A DNA stretch of 64,000 nucleotides. Origin: JAYZQT01 sp964412235. Its GTDB lineage: Bacteria; Pseudomonadota; Alphaproteobacteria; MPNO01; UBA830. The position numbers and the translations under genes were made by a program. The stretch is taken from assembly GCA_964412235.1 (NCBI GenBank), contig CAYPNT010000005.1, forward strand, positions 1 through 64,000, in the 5' to 3' direction. Below, in pieces: positions 1 to 8,147 of the stretch. The notes below the pieces were generated by a model. It made no database searches and was not told the origin of the DNA. It worked only from the letters and a program-made list of their open reading frames with translations. The stretch's first letter is position 1, and every line of letters starts with the position of its first letter.

Positions 1-876
1 GATCCTCATAGACCTCTCGAAGATGGAACTATTGATACACTATTGTCAGCTCACGCCGAACACGGAATACTGACGTTTTCGGATCAAAACCTAACCGGTG
101 GTCAACTGCTAGCTTTTGGTCGCCAACTCGGCGAACTTACCGTGCACCCGTTTTCGACCAATAATGAGGAAACACCCGAACTCATTGTCTATGATAATAA
201 AGAAGGTAATCCGCCGCCACGCACCGACATCTGGCACACCGACGAGATGTTTCGTGAGGCGCCACCGATGGGATCAATTTTATCGTGTAAAATAATCCCG
301 CCACAGGGTGCTGGCGATACAGCGTTCGCGAATATGGGGGCCGTTTATGAGGGTCTGTCGGATCGGATGCAGAAGCATCTTTCAGGTCTTGAAGCAATCA
401 ATGATTTTTTGCCGTTCAGGATTTTGTTTCCGGATACTGATGACGGACACGCCCGATTAAGGCGTTACGAAAAGCTCTATCCACCTCGCGCCCACCCAGT
501 GGTGCGTGTTCACCCCGTGACGGGTCGTAAGGTTATATACGTCAGTGCCGCATTTACGCGTTGTATCAAAGGGATGGACGAGGACGAGAGCAAGTGCCTA
601 CTCGACTTCCTGTATGCGCGTACGCAGGTTCATGAATATCACTATCGTCACCGCTGGGAACCTGGGACGATGGTTTTCTGGGATAATAGACTGGTTCAGC
701 ATTCGGCAATACATGATTACTATCCGCACCGACGGCTGATGGAACGGATAACCCTCAAAGGCACTGTTCCTGTTGGCGATGCGCCGGCGCCAAACCCCGA
801 CGAGGTTACAGGAAACCGGATGCCGTCGCTGGTTGATTTTGGTCAGACGCGCGCCAAACGCCATAACGAAATCTAG
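1..876 (+). CDS. TauD/TfdA-family Fe(II)/2-oxoglutarate dioxygenase, 5' partial
   Basis: The reading frame is open to the first base of the window, so the gene begins upstream. A TTG at 43 exists, but the residues before it (including IDTLL) fit the usual TauD N-terminus better. The iron-binding HxD is in WHTDEMF, and the distal His is in VQHSAIHDYYPHRRLMERI together with the 2-oxoglutarate-binding Arg. Family members hydroxylate or cleave small substrates such as taurine, sulfonates or aryloxyacids in the cytoplasm, consuming 2-oxoglutarate and O2. The substrate here is unknown. The C-terminal tail after the catalytic core (PSLVDFGQTRAKRHNEI) is short and polar. The gene ends convergently with the EamA gene downstream. 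Confidence is high for the family and low for any specific reaction. Confidence 0.85.
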   Translation, partial: DPHRPLEDGTIDTLLSAHAEHGILTFSDQNLTGGQLLAFGRQLGELTVHPFSTNNEETPELIVYDNKEGNPPPRTDIWHTDEMFREAPPMGSILSCKIIPPQGAGDTAFANMGAVYEGLSDRMQKHLSGLEAINDFLPFRILFPDTDDGHARLRRYEKLYPPRAHPVVRVHPVTGRKVIYVSAAFTRCIKGMDEDESKCLLDFLYARTQVHEYHYRHRWEPGTMVFWDNRLVQHSAIHDYYPHRRLMERITLKGTVPVGDAPAPNPDEVTGNRMPSLVDFGQTRAKRHNEI

Positions 877-935
877 TTTTGGAGGGCCTGTTAAATTCGT
901 ACGATTTAACTTTGGCTCCTAAAAAGTTACTGTTT

Positions 936-1826
936 TTATTTTCGGGTTTCGTATGCGAGCACGTAATAGGCAGCCGCAAAGATGATTATGGCGCCGACCC
1001 AGGTCCAGATATCCGATACTTCAGCGAACAGAAACCAGCCCATCAGCGCCGCGAAGGGTAATCGCAAAAAGTCAAAGGGTTGGACCACCCTAGCGTCTGC
1101 TATTGCTACGGCGCGTGTAAGAGAAAATTGGGCAAGAGTACCAAAAATGCCAATGCCTAATACCAATGGTACGTCCTCCCAGGCTATAGGAACCCATTCA
1201 AACAGTGCTGGAATTAAAGCGAGGGGGATCACCAAAACATTTGCGTATACGACGATTACGGCTGGGTCATCCTTTCGGGAGAGAACCTTAATTACGATAT
1301 TGACGGCGGCAAAGCAGAAGGCGGCCGTCAATGCCCCGACTGCCCCGAAAGATATTTCAATTAAACCGGGACGCAGAATAACCAGTGCACCCAGAAATCC
1401 ACATGATACTGCAATCCAGGTTTTTATATTAGCGCGCTCACCCAAGAGTAATACCGCACCCGCGATTGTGAATAGCGGCATCGTAAATTGAAGGGCGTAG
1501 TAATCAGAGAGAGGTATGTGACTTACACCGTAGAACCAGGCCAGAATTCCACAATAGCCAATTGTGGCCCGCAACAGATGCATGCCAGGTTGAACTGTTT
1601 TCAATTTTCTGATCCCCATGCGGAGAATGAGGGGCGCCATAATTAGTACTGCTATTACACAACGGAGAAACACTATTTCAAACATCGGGTATTCACTTGT
1701 CACAATGCGCGCTAAGGCACCAGTTACCGTGTAGGCGTAGCCGCCCAATATCATCCACGCGGCTCCCTGCACGGCGACAGGTATCCTACTGGAGGTTTTT
1801 GGAGAATTATCGCTTTTGCCGTTCAC
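936..1826 (-). CDS. EamA/DMT-superfamily membrane transporter
   Basis: The 296-residue protein has about ten hydrophobic segments in two repeated halves, as in the drug/metabolite transporter (DMT) family that includes RhaT and YdcZ-like exporters. Typical EamA landmarks are visible: an early AWMILGGYAYTV helix, LRCVIAVLI after a short loop, the GERANIKTW loop that closes the first half, and a short charged C-terminus (YETRK). The start is a GTG at 1826. It lies downstream of the cupin and EutA genes on the same strand, separated by about 156 bases, so co-transcription is possible but not shown. The substrate cannot be read from sequence. It is one of five EamA proteins in this window. Confidence 0.85.
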   Translation of the reverse strand: MNGKSDNSPKTSSRIPVAVQGAAWMILGGYAYTVTGALARIVTSEYPMFEIVFLRCVIAVLIMAPLILRMGIRKLKTVQPGMHLLRATIGYCGILAWFYGVSHIPLSDYYALQFTMPLFTIAGAVLLLGERANIKTWIAVSCGFLGALVILRPGLIEISFGAVGALTAAFCFAAVNIVIKVLSRKDDPAVIVVYANVLVIPLALIPALFEWVPIAWEDVPLVLGIGIFGTLAQFSLTRAVAIADARVVQPFDFLRLPFAALMGWFLFAEVSDIWTWVGAIIIFAAAYYVLAYETRK

Positions 1827-1982
1827 AATGGCTGCACGGTTATGTGAGACACGCTATTATTAAAGAACTGAAAATACTCGACACTAAAACAACAATAAAA
1901 TCGTTGAAATGCCGCTATTACTTTACGACCCCAAGAAGGGGTGCCAGGGGGTGCTATAAGAATAATGGCTTCGGAATATTCG

Positions 1983-3119
1983 CTACTCCGCCGCGATCGG
2001 TGGTAAGTCAGCCAGCTCCGCCTCATAAAATTGTTTCATATCGGCTTGCAATCCGTGTTTAGAAAGCGCTTCGGTAAACATCGAACGAACGTTTTCAGTT
2101 TCGTCGGCGTAGTCGATCTGATCGCCTCCGATGCGTGATGATATCCAGGATTTCGGTACACCCTGTGAGTTTCTTACAGCGACCCCCTCATACTTGAAAG
2201 CAAGATAGCGCGAAGGCGCTGGTCCGGTATTGAAATGTTGGTGAAACCACATATTGGGTGGAACGATCATTGTTCCAACCTCCCATGGATAATGACGGGG
2301 TTCCTCTCCATCCGGCCACATGAGAGAGTAACCCTCTCCAGAGAGAATAATAACATGAGCTCCCGGCCCATGGCGGTGTCCTTTTTTGTAGGTCCCGATC
2401 GGAAATTGGGAAATATGGGCATTCATGGAACTTTTAGCAAAATTAAAACGGATATGCCCCCCACCGGCACCACGCTCTTTCGCTGTTATAAGTGGCAGGT
2501 TTACAGCATCCGGTACAAAATTCGTCACCAATTTGAACCCATCTGTTTCCGATTTAGCGGCAAAGTAATCCGGTTCTCCATTAAACCGACCAGTAAAGTC
2601 GTATTGAGAATTAAAAACAAAGTTTGAGTCCTCAAAAACGTTGAACATAGGCGGCCCATTAGTAACAGCAACAAAACGAGCAGGTTCTTTTCCAGACGCG
2701 TTAAAATGCTGGTGCCAACAATTAAGTGGTATCGCAAACAGTGCCCCGGGGCCCCATTCAAAGGTAATGCGGTCACCTTTATCATTCCATACGCTGGTTG
2801 ACCCACGACCCGATAAAATCATGATCATTTCTTCAAATAACATGCGTTGTGGTGCTAGTTTTTTCCCAGGGGAAATCTCGCATACGTAACAGTCGTTTGA
2901 TGTACGAGAAGCGTCGTGGTTGAGGTAGATACCTTTACCCTCTCGACGCGCCCAGGGTTTCAGTTCCACAGTATAAAGGTTTCGCACATAAACCGAACTG
3001 ATGATTTCAAGACCTTCGCTTTTTACCCACCGCTCGTAGGGCGTTTCCTTTTCAGAAGCGAATTTTTTTGCCAGTTCGTCTGATACTACCGCACTTTCTT
3101 TGTTGGTGCCTTTTGACAT
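1983..3119 (-). CDS. Double-cupin domain protein (gentisate-dioxygenase-like fold)
   Basis: The 378-residue protein has two cupin barrels. The N-terminal barrel carries LAPQRMLFEEMIMILSGRG and a WHQHFN segment. The C-terminal barrel carries GTYKKGHRHGPGAHVIILSGEG and WFHQHFNTG, which supply the canonical metal-binding His/Glu set, most completely in the C-terminal barrel. Bicupins of this type include ring-cleaving dioxygenases (gentisate, homogentisate-like) and uncharacterised stress proteins, so the reaction is open. I place the start at 3119 rather than 3143 because an AGAGGA ribosome-binding site lies about seven bases upstream and residues before it are not family-like. It lies between EutA and an EamA exporter on the same strand. 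In the N-terminal barrel the His of the first motif appears replaced (APQR), suggesting one active metal site. Confidence 0.75.
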   Translation of the reverse strand: MSKGTNKESAVVSDELAKKFASEKETPYERWVKSEGLEIISSVYVRNLYTVELKPWARREGKGIYLNHDASRTSNDCYVCEISPGKKLAPQRMLFEEMIMILSGRGSTSVWNDKGDRITFEWGPGALFAIPLNCWHQHFNASGKEPARFVAVTNGPPMFNVFEDSNFVFNSQYDFTGRFNGEPDYFAAKSETDGFKLVTNFVPDAVNLPLITAKERGAGGGHIRFNFAKSSMNAHISQFPIGTYKKGHRHGPGAHVIILSGEGYSLMWPDGEEPRHYPWEVGTMIVPPNMWFHQHFNTGPAPSRYLAFKYEGVAVRNSQGVPKSWISSRIGGDQIDYADETENVRSMFTEALSKHGLQADMKQFYEAELADLPPIAAE

Positions 3120-3303
3120 GGATTTCCTCTCTACTGTTCGCAAACGCTCATGATGTGGTGTATCACGGTTTTTCGTTTTATCTCTTTTGGTTGGCTAGTG
3201 CCAATAGCAAGGGCAACACTTTCGTTATTACCTTAGGTCCTTAAAGCGAATACAATGTGCCTTTCAAGTGCATCAGGTGCTCCGTTTGACAACTATTTGC
3301 GCC

Positions 3304-5046
3304 CTAATACCTGCTTTTGATTCTATGCCCCTGTTCATTGGTATTTTTATGGTCATGAGTGTGAGAATGTTTGTGTTCGTGATTCAATCTCTCTCCTGAT
3401 CGTGGGTCGTCAGAAAATACTAATGATTTTATCGTCACCGGTACCGTTCGTGACGGCAAACGAATCTTCCCCAAGTCAATATAGTCAAAGTCCCAGAGTA
3501 CCACCCCATCAATTACGAGGACCTCGACGGGTACATTAAGTTCGTCTTTCAATATGTGGCCCAAAGATTGGGCAATGTCCCCGTCTAGTACTATAAATAG
3601 CGGTTTTTCTGCAGAAATCATATCCTTTAGAGCTGACGTCAAACCTTGGGCAAACGCATATATTCGGCTGTATTCGGGATTTCCCGTCCAGTGGAATGAC
3701 AAGGCTATTTCTCGGTCGTCGTTATCCACCTCAAAGGTTTTACGATGGGCGTTTATCACTTGGGCCAAGTGATCAGGTTCTATCACTTCAGGGCAAGGGT
3801 AAGGGGGTTGGATTACCTGCAGGTTTCGACGCGGTAATAATTTTCCCGGACTAGAAATATAGCACGTGTTTCCCGACAATTGGACTGAATATTCCGAAGC
3901 ACCAAGCGCTGTGGCGCGTATACATTCGCCCGGCGGTAATAAAGGCCATGGAAGTTTTCCGGTTTCGGTGCGTTTCGCGATTGCATGGCCCAGTCGTCGC
4001 CCCATGTCGCCAAAATCGCGTACCTCTCGACCGTATACATACTCGGCCACACCGCCAGAAAACATTAGGCCGTCGATTTGGTCCATATTGATGATTGGAT
4101 CTGTCAAATAAAGGTCTTCAATTTCTTTTGGGATTGGGCGTTTACTTATTGCGTCGATGAGTGTTTCAGCCATCTTATCCGCAACGATATCAAGTTCGTC
4201 GGGCGATACCTTGTCGCCAACGTTCCACGCAAAACCAGCGCGACCAGCATGCGTGCGGCCAGCGGGGTCGAGGCGGACAATGGTTCCGTTTTCATCAGTG
4301 ACTTGCAAACGGCCCCCTATATGGATCGCTGCGGTTAGCTTGACTTGCCCATTTTCGACAATGGCGAGTTTTGCCGTTCCGCCGCCAATGTCGACGTTTA
4401 AGATACGCTGCTCTCCATCTTGGGATGTCTTGGCGGCCCCAGACCCATATGCGGCGAGCATACTTTCCATATGGTGACCCGCTGTGGCGCACACAAAATC
4501 GCCGCCGCGTTGTGAAACTGTTGCCGCTATACCCTGAGAATTTTCCCTTCGTAGTGCCTCGCCTGTTAATATCACCGCACCTGTATCAACATCATCCACA
4601 CTAAGGCCGGCGGCTTCATATGCCTGATCAAGAATTTTTCCAAGCTCTGTGTCTGAAATTCGTGTTTCACTCTCATACGGTGTGAGAGAAACAGGTGATT
4701 GAAATAACGTTTCCCGGTTGACGACAAAGTAACGGCTGGACATATCCTCTGCCATTCGCCTCAGATGCAGTCTCGAAAATATAACCTGAGTTCCCGAAGA
4801 CCCCACATCAATACCGACGCTGGTCAGACGGACATTATCAGCAATCCACAGGGGATTTTCATCTAGTGGGACGTCGGCAAAATCATCATCGTGATCATGA
4901 TCGGCATCTGGCCCATGCTCGTGGAAGAATACGTCACCCATCGAGTGATCTTCAAGTGTATGACCGACGGGTGGTCCGGTCGGCGTTAGAGGGGCAGACT
5001 TAGATGCGTTTTGGGTTTTATTCTCTTTATCATCGCTTTGACCCAT
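3304..5046 (-). CDS. eutA: EutA-like ethanolamine ammonia-lyase reactivating ATPase with His-rich ends
   Basis: The 580-residue protein belongs to the EutA family of actin/Hsp70-fold ATPases, which swap damaged cobalamin out of ethanolamine ammonia-lyase. Visible landmarks are SVGIDVGSSGTQVIFSR (phosphate loop), TGAVILTGEALRREN, VCATAGHHMESMLAAYGSGA, NVDIGGGTAKLAIVE (second phosphate loop) and LMFSGGVAEYVYGRE. It is about 100 residues longer than enteric EutA. The extra length includes a His/Asp-rich N-terminal stretch (residues about 40-60) and a His-rich tail with alternating HxH (about residues 555-575), both plausible metal-binding sites. The ribosome-binding site GGAGAG precedes the ATG. 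No eutB or eutC lies in the window, so its client enzyme must be elsewhere or different. It is divergent from the CocE-type hydrolase gene. Confidence 0.82.
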   Translation of the reverse strand: MGQSDDKENKTQNASKSAPLTPTGPPVGHTLEDHSMGDVFFHEHGPDADHDHDDDFADVPLDENPLWIADNVRLTSVGIDVGSSGTQVIFSRLHLRRMAEDMSSRYFVVNRETLFQSPVSLTPYESETRISDTELGKILDQAYEAAGLSVDDVDTGAVILTGEALRRENSQGIAATVSQRGGDFVCATAGHHMESMLAAYGSGAAKTSQDGEQRILNVDIGGGTAKLAIVENGQVKLTAAIHIGGRLQVTDENGTIVRLDPAGRTHAGRAGFAWNVGDKVSPDELDIVADKMAETLIDAISKRPIPKEIEDLYLTDPIINMDQIDGLMFSGGVAEYVYGREVRDFGDMGRRLGHAIAKRTETGKLPWPLLPPGECIRATALGASEYSVQLSGNTCYISSPGKLLPRRNLQVIQPPYPCPEVIEPDHLAQVINAHRKTFEVDNDDREIALSFHWTGNPEYSRIYAFAQGLTSALKDMISAEKPLFIVLDGDIAQSLGHILKDELNVPVEVLVIDGVVLWDFDYIDLGKIRLPSRTVPVTIKSLVFSDDPRSGERLNHEHKHSHTHDHKNTNEQGHRIKSRY

Positions 5047-5284
5047 CGTCTCTCCAGCAAGTATATCCCTTGAATTTTAGGAATGTGTGATGTTAGCAAT
5101 GCCTGTCAATTAGCTTCCCCTTTATATACGCGCAAGGACAGATTAGACAGAAGCAGAACGTACACTACTTTTCCAGACGAATTGAAATTATTTGCGGAGT
5201 GGGCTTTGGTACTCTTGATCTCTTGATAGTCTATAAGAGCTTTTCATTTTAAGGGACACCACACAATGGAGGGGAAGCTGCAAA

Positions 5285-7078
5285 ATGAGAACACCCAAGG
5301 TTCGGTCAGCAAAATATAAAAGAAAGGATGGTTCTTGGACGGAAATCAGGGACGGTATGCGTATAGAGTGGGATGTTCCAATCAAATTAAGGGACGGGGC
5401 CGTGCTGAGAGCCGATGTGTATCGGGCAACAAAAAAAGAAAAGTACCCGGTTATCATGACCATGGGACCCTACGGGAAAGGTTTAGCATGGCAAGATGAA
5501 CTTTATGCGACAACGTGGAAATTGTTTTCGTCTGAACATCCTGATGCGATCAATAATTCGACTAACAAATATCAAACTTGGGAAACTGTTGATCCAGAGC
5601 TTTGGGTCCCCGAAGGATATGCTTGTGTTCGAATAGATAGCCGGGGGTCGGGTCGTTCTCCTGGTTTTCTCGATCCTTGGTCACCCGCAGAAACTGAGGA
5701 TTTCGTTGAATGTATTGAATGGGCGGGAACACGAGAATGGTCCAATGGAAAAGTTGGTTTAAACGGGATTTCATATTACGGTATGAACCAATGGTGGGTT
5801 GCGGCCCGTAATCCAAAACATCTTTCCGCAATATGCGCCTGGGAAGCCGCTAATGATTACTATCGAGAAATTGCACGCCACGGCGGTATTCTCTGTACCT
5901 TTATTAAAGATTGGTACCGGATGCAGGTTTGTGCCGTGCAAAATGGAAAAGGAAAACGGGGATTTCATAGTTGGGTGCATGGTGAAGAGGTTTCGGGGCC
6001 TCGCACGCTTACTGATAAAAAAATGGCACTTAATCGTTGCGATATGCACCGTGACATCCAGCGGCGTGAAATGGAAGATGATTGGTACAGGGCGCGTCAA
6101 GCAGATTTTAAAAATATCGAAGTTCCCATGCTGACTGCGGCGAGTTGGGGTGGTCAGGGACTACATCCACGAGGAAATTTTGAGGGTTTTTATCAGTCTG
6201 CCTCCACAGAAAAATGGCTGGAATGCCATGGGATGGAACATTGGACAGAATTCTACACTAATTATGGTGTGAAACTTCAAAAACAGTTTTTCGGATATTT
6301 TTTAAAGAATGAAAAAAACGGTTGGGGCAAGAAACCACGGGTGCTGCTTAAGGTCAGACATGTTGGTGAGAATTTTATCGAACGGGGTGAAAATGAATGG
6401 CCTCTACAACGTACGACGTGGAAAAAACTCTTTTTAGATCCCGTCAAACTAAATCTTGAACGAAAAAAACCGGCGAAAAAAAGTTCAATTTCCTATAATG
6501 CAATGGGCGATGGTCTTACGTTCTTTCTACCACCTATGCGAGGGGACACAGAAATAACAGGTCCTCTTGCCGCTAAATTGTTCGTATCTTCTTCTACAAA
6601 TGATGCAGATCTATTTGTCATTGTTCGATTGTTTACCCCGGATATGAGGGAGGTAACGTTTAAAGGTACGGTGGATCCACATACGCCGATAGCTCAGGGC
6701 TGGCTGCGGGCGTCACACCGGAAGCTAGACCCTAAAAAGTCACGAAAATGGCGTCCATGGCACACCCATGATGAAAAACAACATCTTAAACCTGGTAAGG
6801 TTTACGAATTGGACATTGAAATTTGGCCAACCTGTATTGTCGTCCCGGCTGGATACCGATTGGCCTTAACAATACGGGGAAAAGACTATGAATATTCGGG
6901 GGCCGCACTGCACCTTTCTAACTTTGCTCACCCTTTGAGTGGGTGTGGTCCCTTCTTGCATAATGATCCGATAGATAGACCCAAAGATATCTTTGGAGGA
7001 AAGGTCACTATTCATACGGGGCCCAAAAACCCATCCTATCTTTTGGTTCCGATCGTCCCGCCTAAAGGTTCCGTATAA
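5285..7078 (+). CDS. CocE/NonD-family (X-Pro dipeptidyl-peptidase S15-like) hydrolase
   Basis: The 597-residue protein has the layout of CocE-type acyl hydrolases: an alpha/beta hydrolase core, a helical insert, and a C-terminal jelly-roll domain (about residues 390-590). The nucleophile is Ser163 in GISYYG, preceded by the oxyanion/strand motif RIDSRGSGRSPGFLD. Family members hydrolyse esters or amides such as cocaine, glutaryl-cephalosporins or proline peptides; no substrate can be assigned. A strong ribosome-binding site (GGAGGGG) sits nine bases before the ATG at 5285. No signal peptide is visible, so it is probably cytoplasmic. The gene stands alone, divergent from EutA, with about 250 bases to the selenoprotein gene. 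Codon use looks more A/T-rich (many AAA/AAT) than its neighbours, which may hint at separate origin. Confidence 0.85.
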   Translation: MRTPKVRSAKYKRKDGSWTEIRDGMRIEWDVPIKLRDGAVLRADVYRATKKEKYPVIMTMGPYGKGLAWQDELYATTWKLFSSEHPDAINNSTNKYQTWETVDPELWVPEGYACVRIDSRGSGRSPGFLDPWSPAETEDFVECIEWAGTREWSNGKVGLNGISYYGMNQWWVAARNPKHLSAICAWEAANDYYREIARHGGILCTFIKDWYRMQVCAVQNGKGKRGFHSWVHGEEVSGPRTLTDKKMALNRCDMHRDIQRREMEDDWYRARQADFKNIEVPMLTAASWGGQGLHPRGNFEGFYQSASTEKWLECHGMEHWTEFYTNYGVKLQKQFFGYFLKNEKNGWGKKPRVLLKVRHVGENFIERGENEWPLQRTTWKKLFLDPVKLNLERKKPAKKSSISYNAMGDGLTFFLPPMRGDTEITGPLAAKLFVSSSTNDADLFVIVRLFTPDMREVTFKGTVDPHTPIAQGWLRASHRKLDPKKSRKWRPWHTHDEKQHLKPGKVYELDIEIWPTCIVVPAGYRLALTIRGKDYEYSGAALHLSNFAHPLSGCGPFLHNDPIDRPKDIFGGKVTIHTGPKNPSYLLVPIVPPKGSV

Positions 7079-7329
7079 AATGTAATCTTTCTTAATATGT
7101 GGCGAGGTTGGTTAACTATAAATATGTCTACAGCTTGTAGTTGATTAAAGACGGTTGATACATACCATAGAAGCTCTTTTAGGATTTTAATGGCCGCTGT
7201 GATCGCCTTGTTATCTTTTTAATGAGAAATCAAAAGCGAAAACCGGCGTTGGATCGACCATAGCTATTTTTTTGGTCATAAATTTGTTAAGTTCTTTAGA
7301 TGCAAATAAAAAAAGTTTGGGAGAAAAAT

Positions 7330-8010
7330 ATGCCGGGAACCGTTACTGAAAGCCCTGTTACTCTGAAAGAATATGGGTCGATGACCATGCTGGAGCGAGA
7401 AGCGATATGGTTAGAGATTTCCGATATTACAGAGGAACAATTTAGAACCCACATGGTGCATGAAAAGGACCGCGAGGCGGATGTTCCGGCCGTTGGTGCG
7501 TATGCACCGGATTTTACAGCAGATGTTTTAGGAGATAACCGACAGAGGACCGGTGATAAGGTAGTTTTATCCGAGCTTCGAGGAAAACCCGTTGCGATAG
7601 CATTTGGGTCGTACACCTGACCCCCATTTCGGGGTAAGGCCGTGCGCCTTAACGAACTTTACAGAAAGTACAAGGACCAGGTTCAGTTCTATATAATTTA
7701 CATACGTGAGGCACATCCGGCGGATGGATGGCAAGTTCCTAATAATTTGATTGAAAGCATCATTTATGATGAGCCCTCGACGGATGAAGAACGAACAGAG
7801 GTCGCGTCAGCCTGCCAGATAAACTTGAGTCTTGATATGCCAATGCTAATTGATTCTATCGGTAATGATATTGACAAAAAGTACGTTGGCCTTCCGATGC
7901 GGCAATTTCTTATCGGTGCAGATGGCAAGATCATTTACGCAGGAGACAAGGGACCGTTTGGCTGGAATGATGAGGCTTTTGAGGAAGAACTTAAGAAGTT
8001 AATTAAATAA
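7330..8010 (+). CDS. Iodothyronine-deiodinase-like selenoprotein (Sec at TGA 7618-7620)
   Basis: Two open frames, 7300-7620 and 7642-8010, are in the same phase and separated only by one TGA, so I read them as one 226-residue selenoprotein with Sec97. The sequence around it is FGSYT-U-PPFRGK, closely matching the deiodinase active site. Downstream, YIIYIREAHPADGW puts Tyr124, Glu127 and His129 at +27, +30 and +32 from Sec, with Ser94 at -3. As I recall it, this is the spacing of Tyr197, Glu200, His202 and Ser167 around Sec170 in mouse deiodinase 3. The C-terminal GDKGPFGWN also matches the family. The fold is thioredoxin-like. The start at 7330 has GGGAG six bases upstream; an ATG at 7300 is less likely. 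Vertebrate homologues remove iodine reductively; the bacterial substrate is unknown, and a peroxiredoxin-like role is possible. Expression needs selA, selB, selC and selD, none of which is in this window. Confidence 0.88.
7620..7651 (+). promoter_or_regulatory. Candidate bacterial SECIS element directly after the Sec codon
   Basis: Two small hairpins follow the TGA. The first pairs ACCCC (7620-7624) with GGGGT (7631-7635) around a six-base loop. The second pairs TAAGGC (7635-7640) with GCCTTA (7646-7651), six perfect pairs around the loop CGTGC. Bacterial SECIS elements lie inside the coding region, with an apical loop roughly 16-37 bases after the UGA and a G in the first two loop positions. 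The second hairpin meets both rules: its loop is 21-25 bases downstream and G is its second base. The two stems share T7635, so they compete slightly. Which one SelB binds is inference. Confidence 0.6.
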
Positions 8011-8147
8011 ACGGACTTCTATACGATGTACTTGGCGATCAGGGCAGAAAAAATGGATATTTTGCCAAAGTTTTGGGTGTGGTCCGGTTGAGCAGCTAAG
8101 TGTGTCTGAAATAAGATTTTACAGGATACCTGAGGTTAACCAAGCCG

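Noticed and set aside
7300..7620. Premature stop making a truncated gene or pseudogene
   Set aside because: The downstream frame is in the same phase, family residues continue without decay on both sides, and the TGA sits exactly at the deiodinase Sec position.
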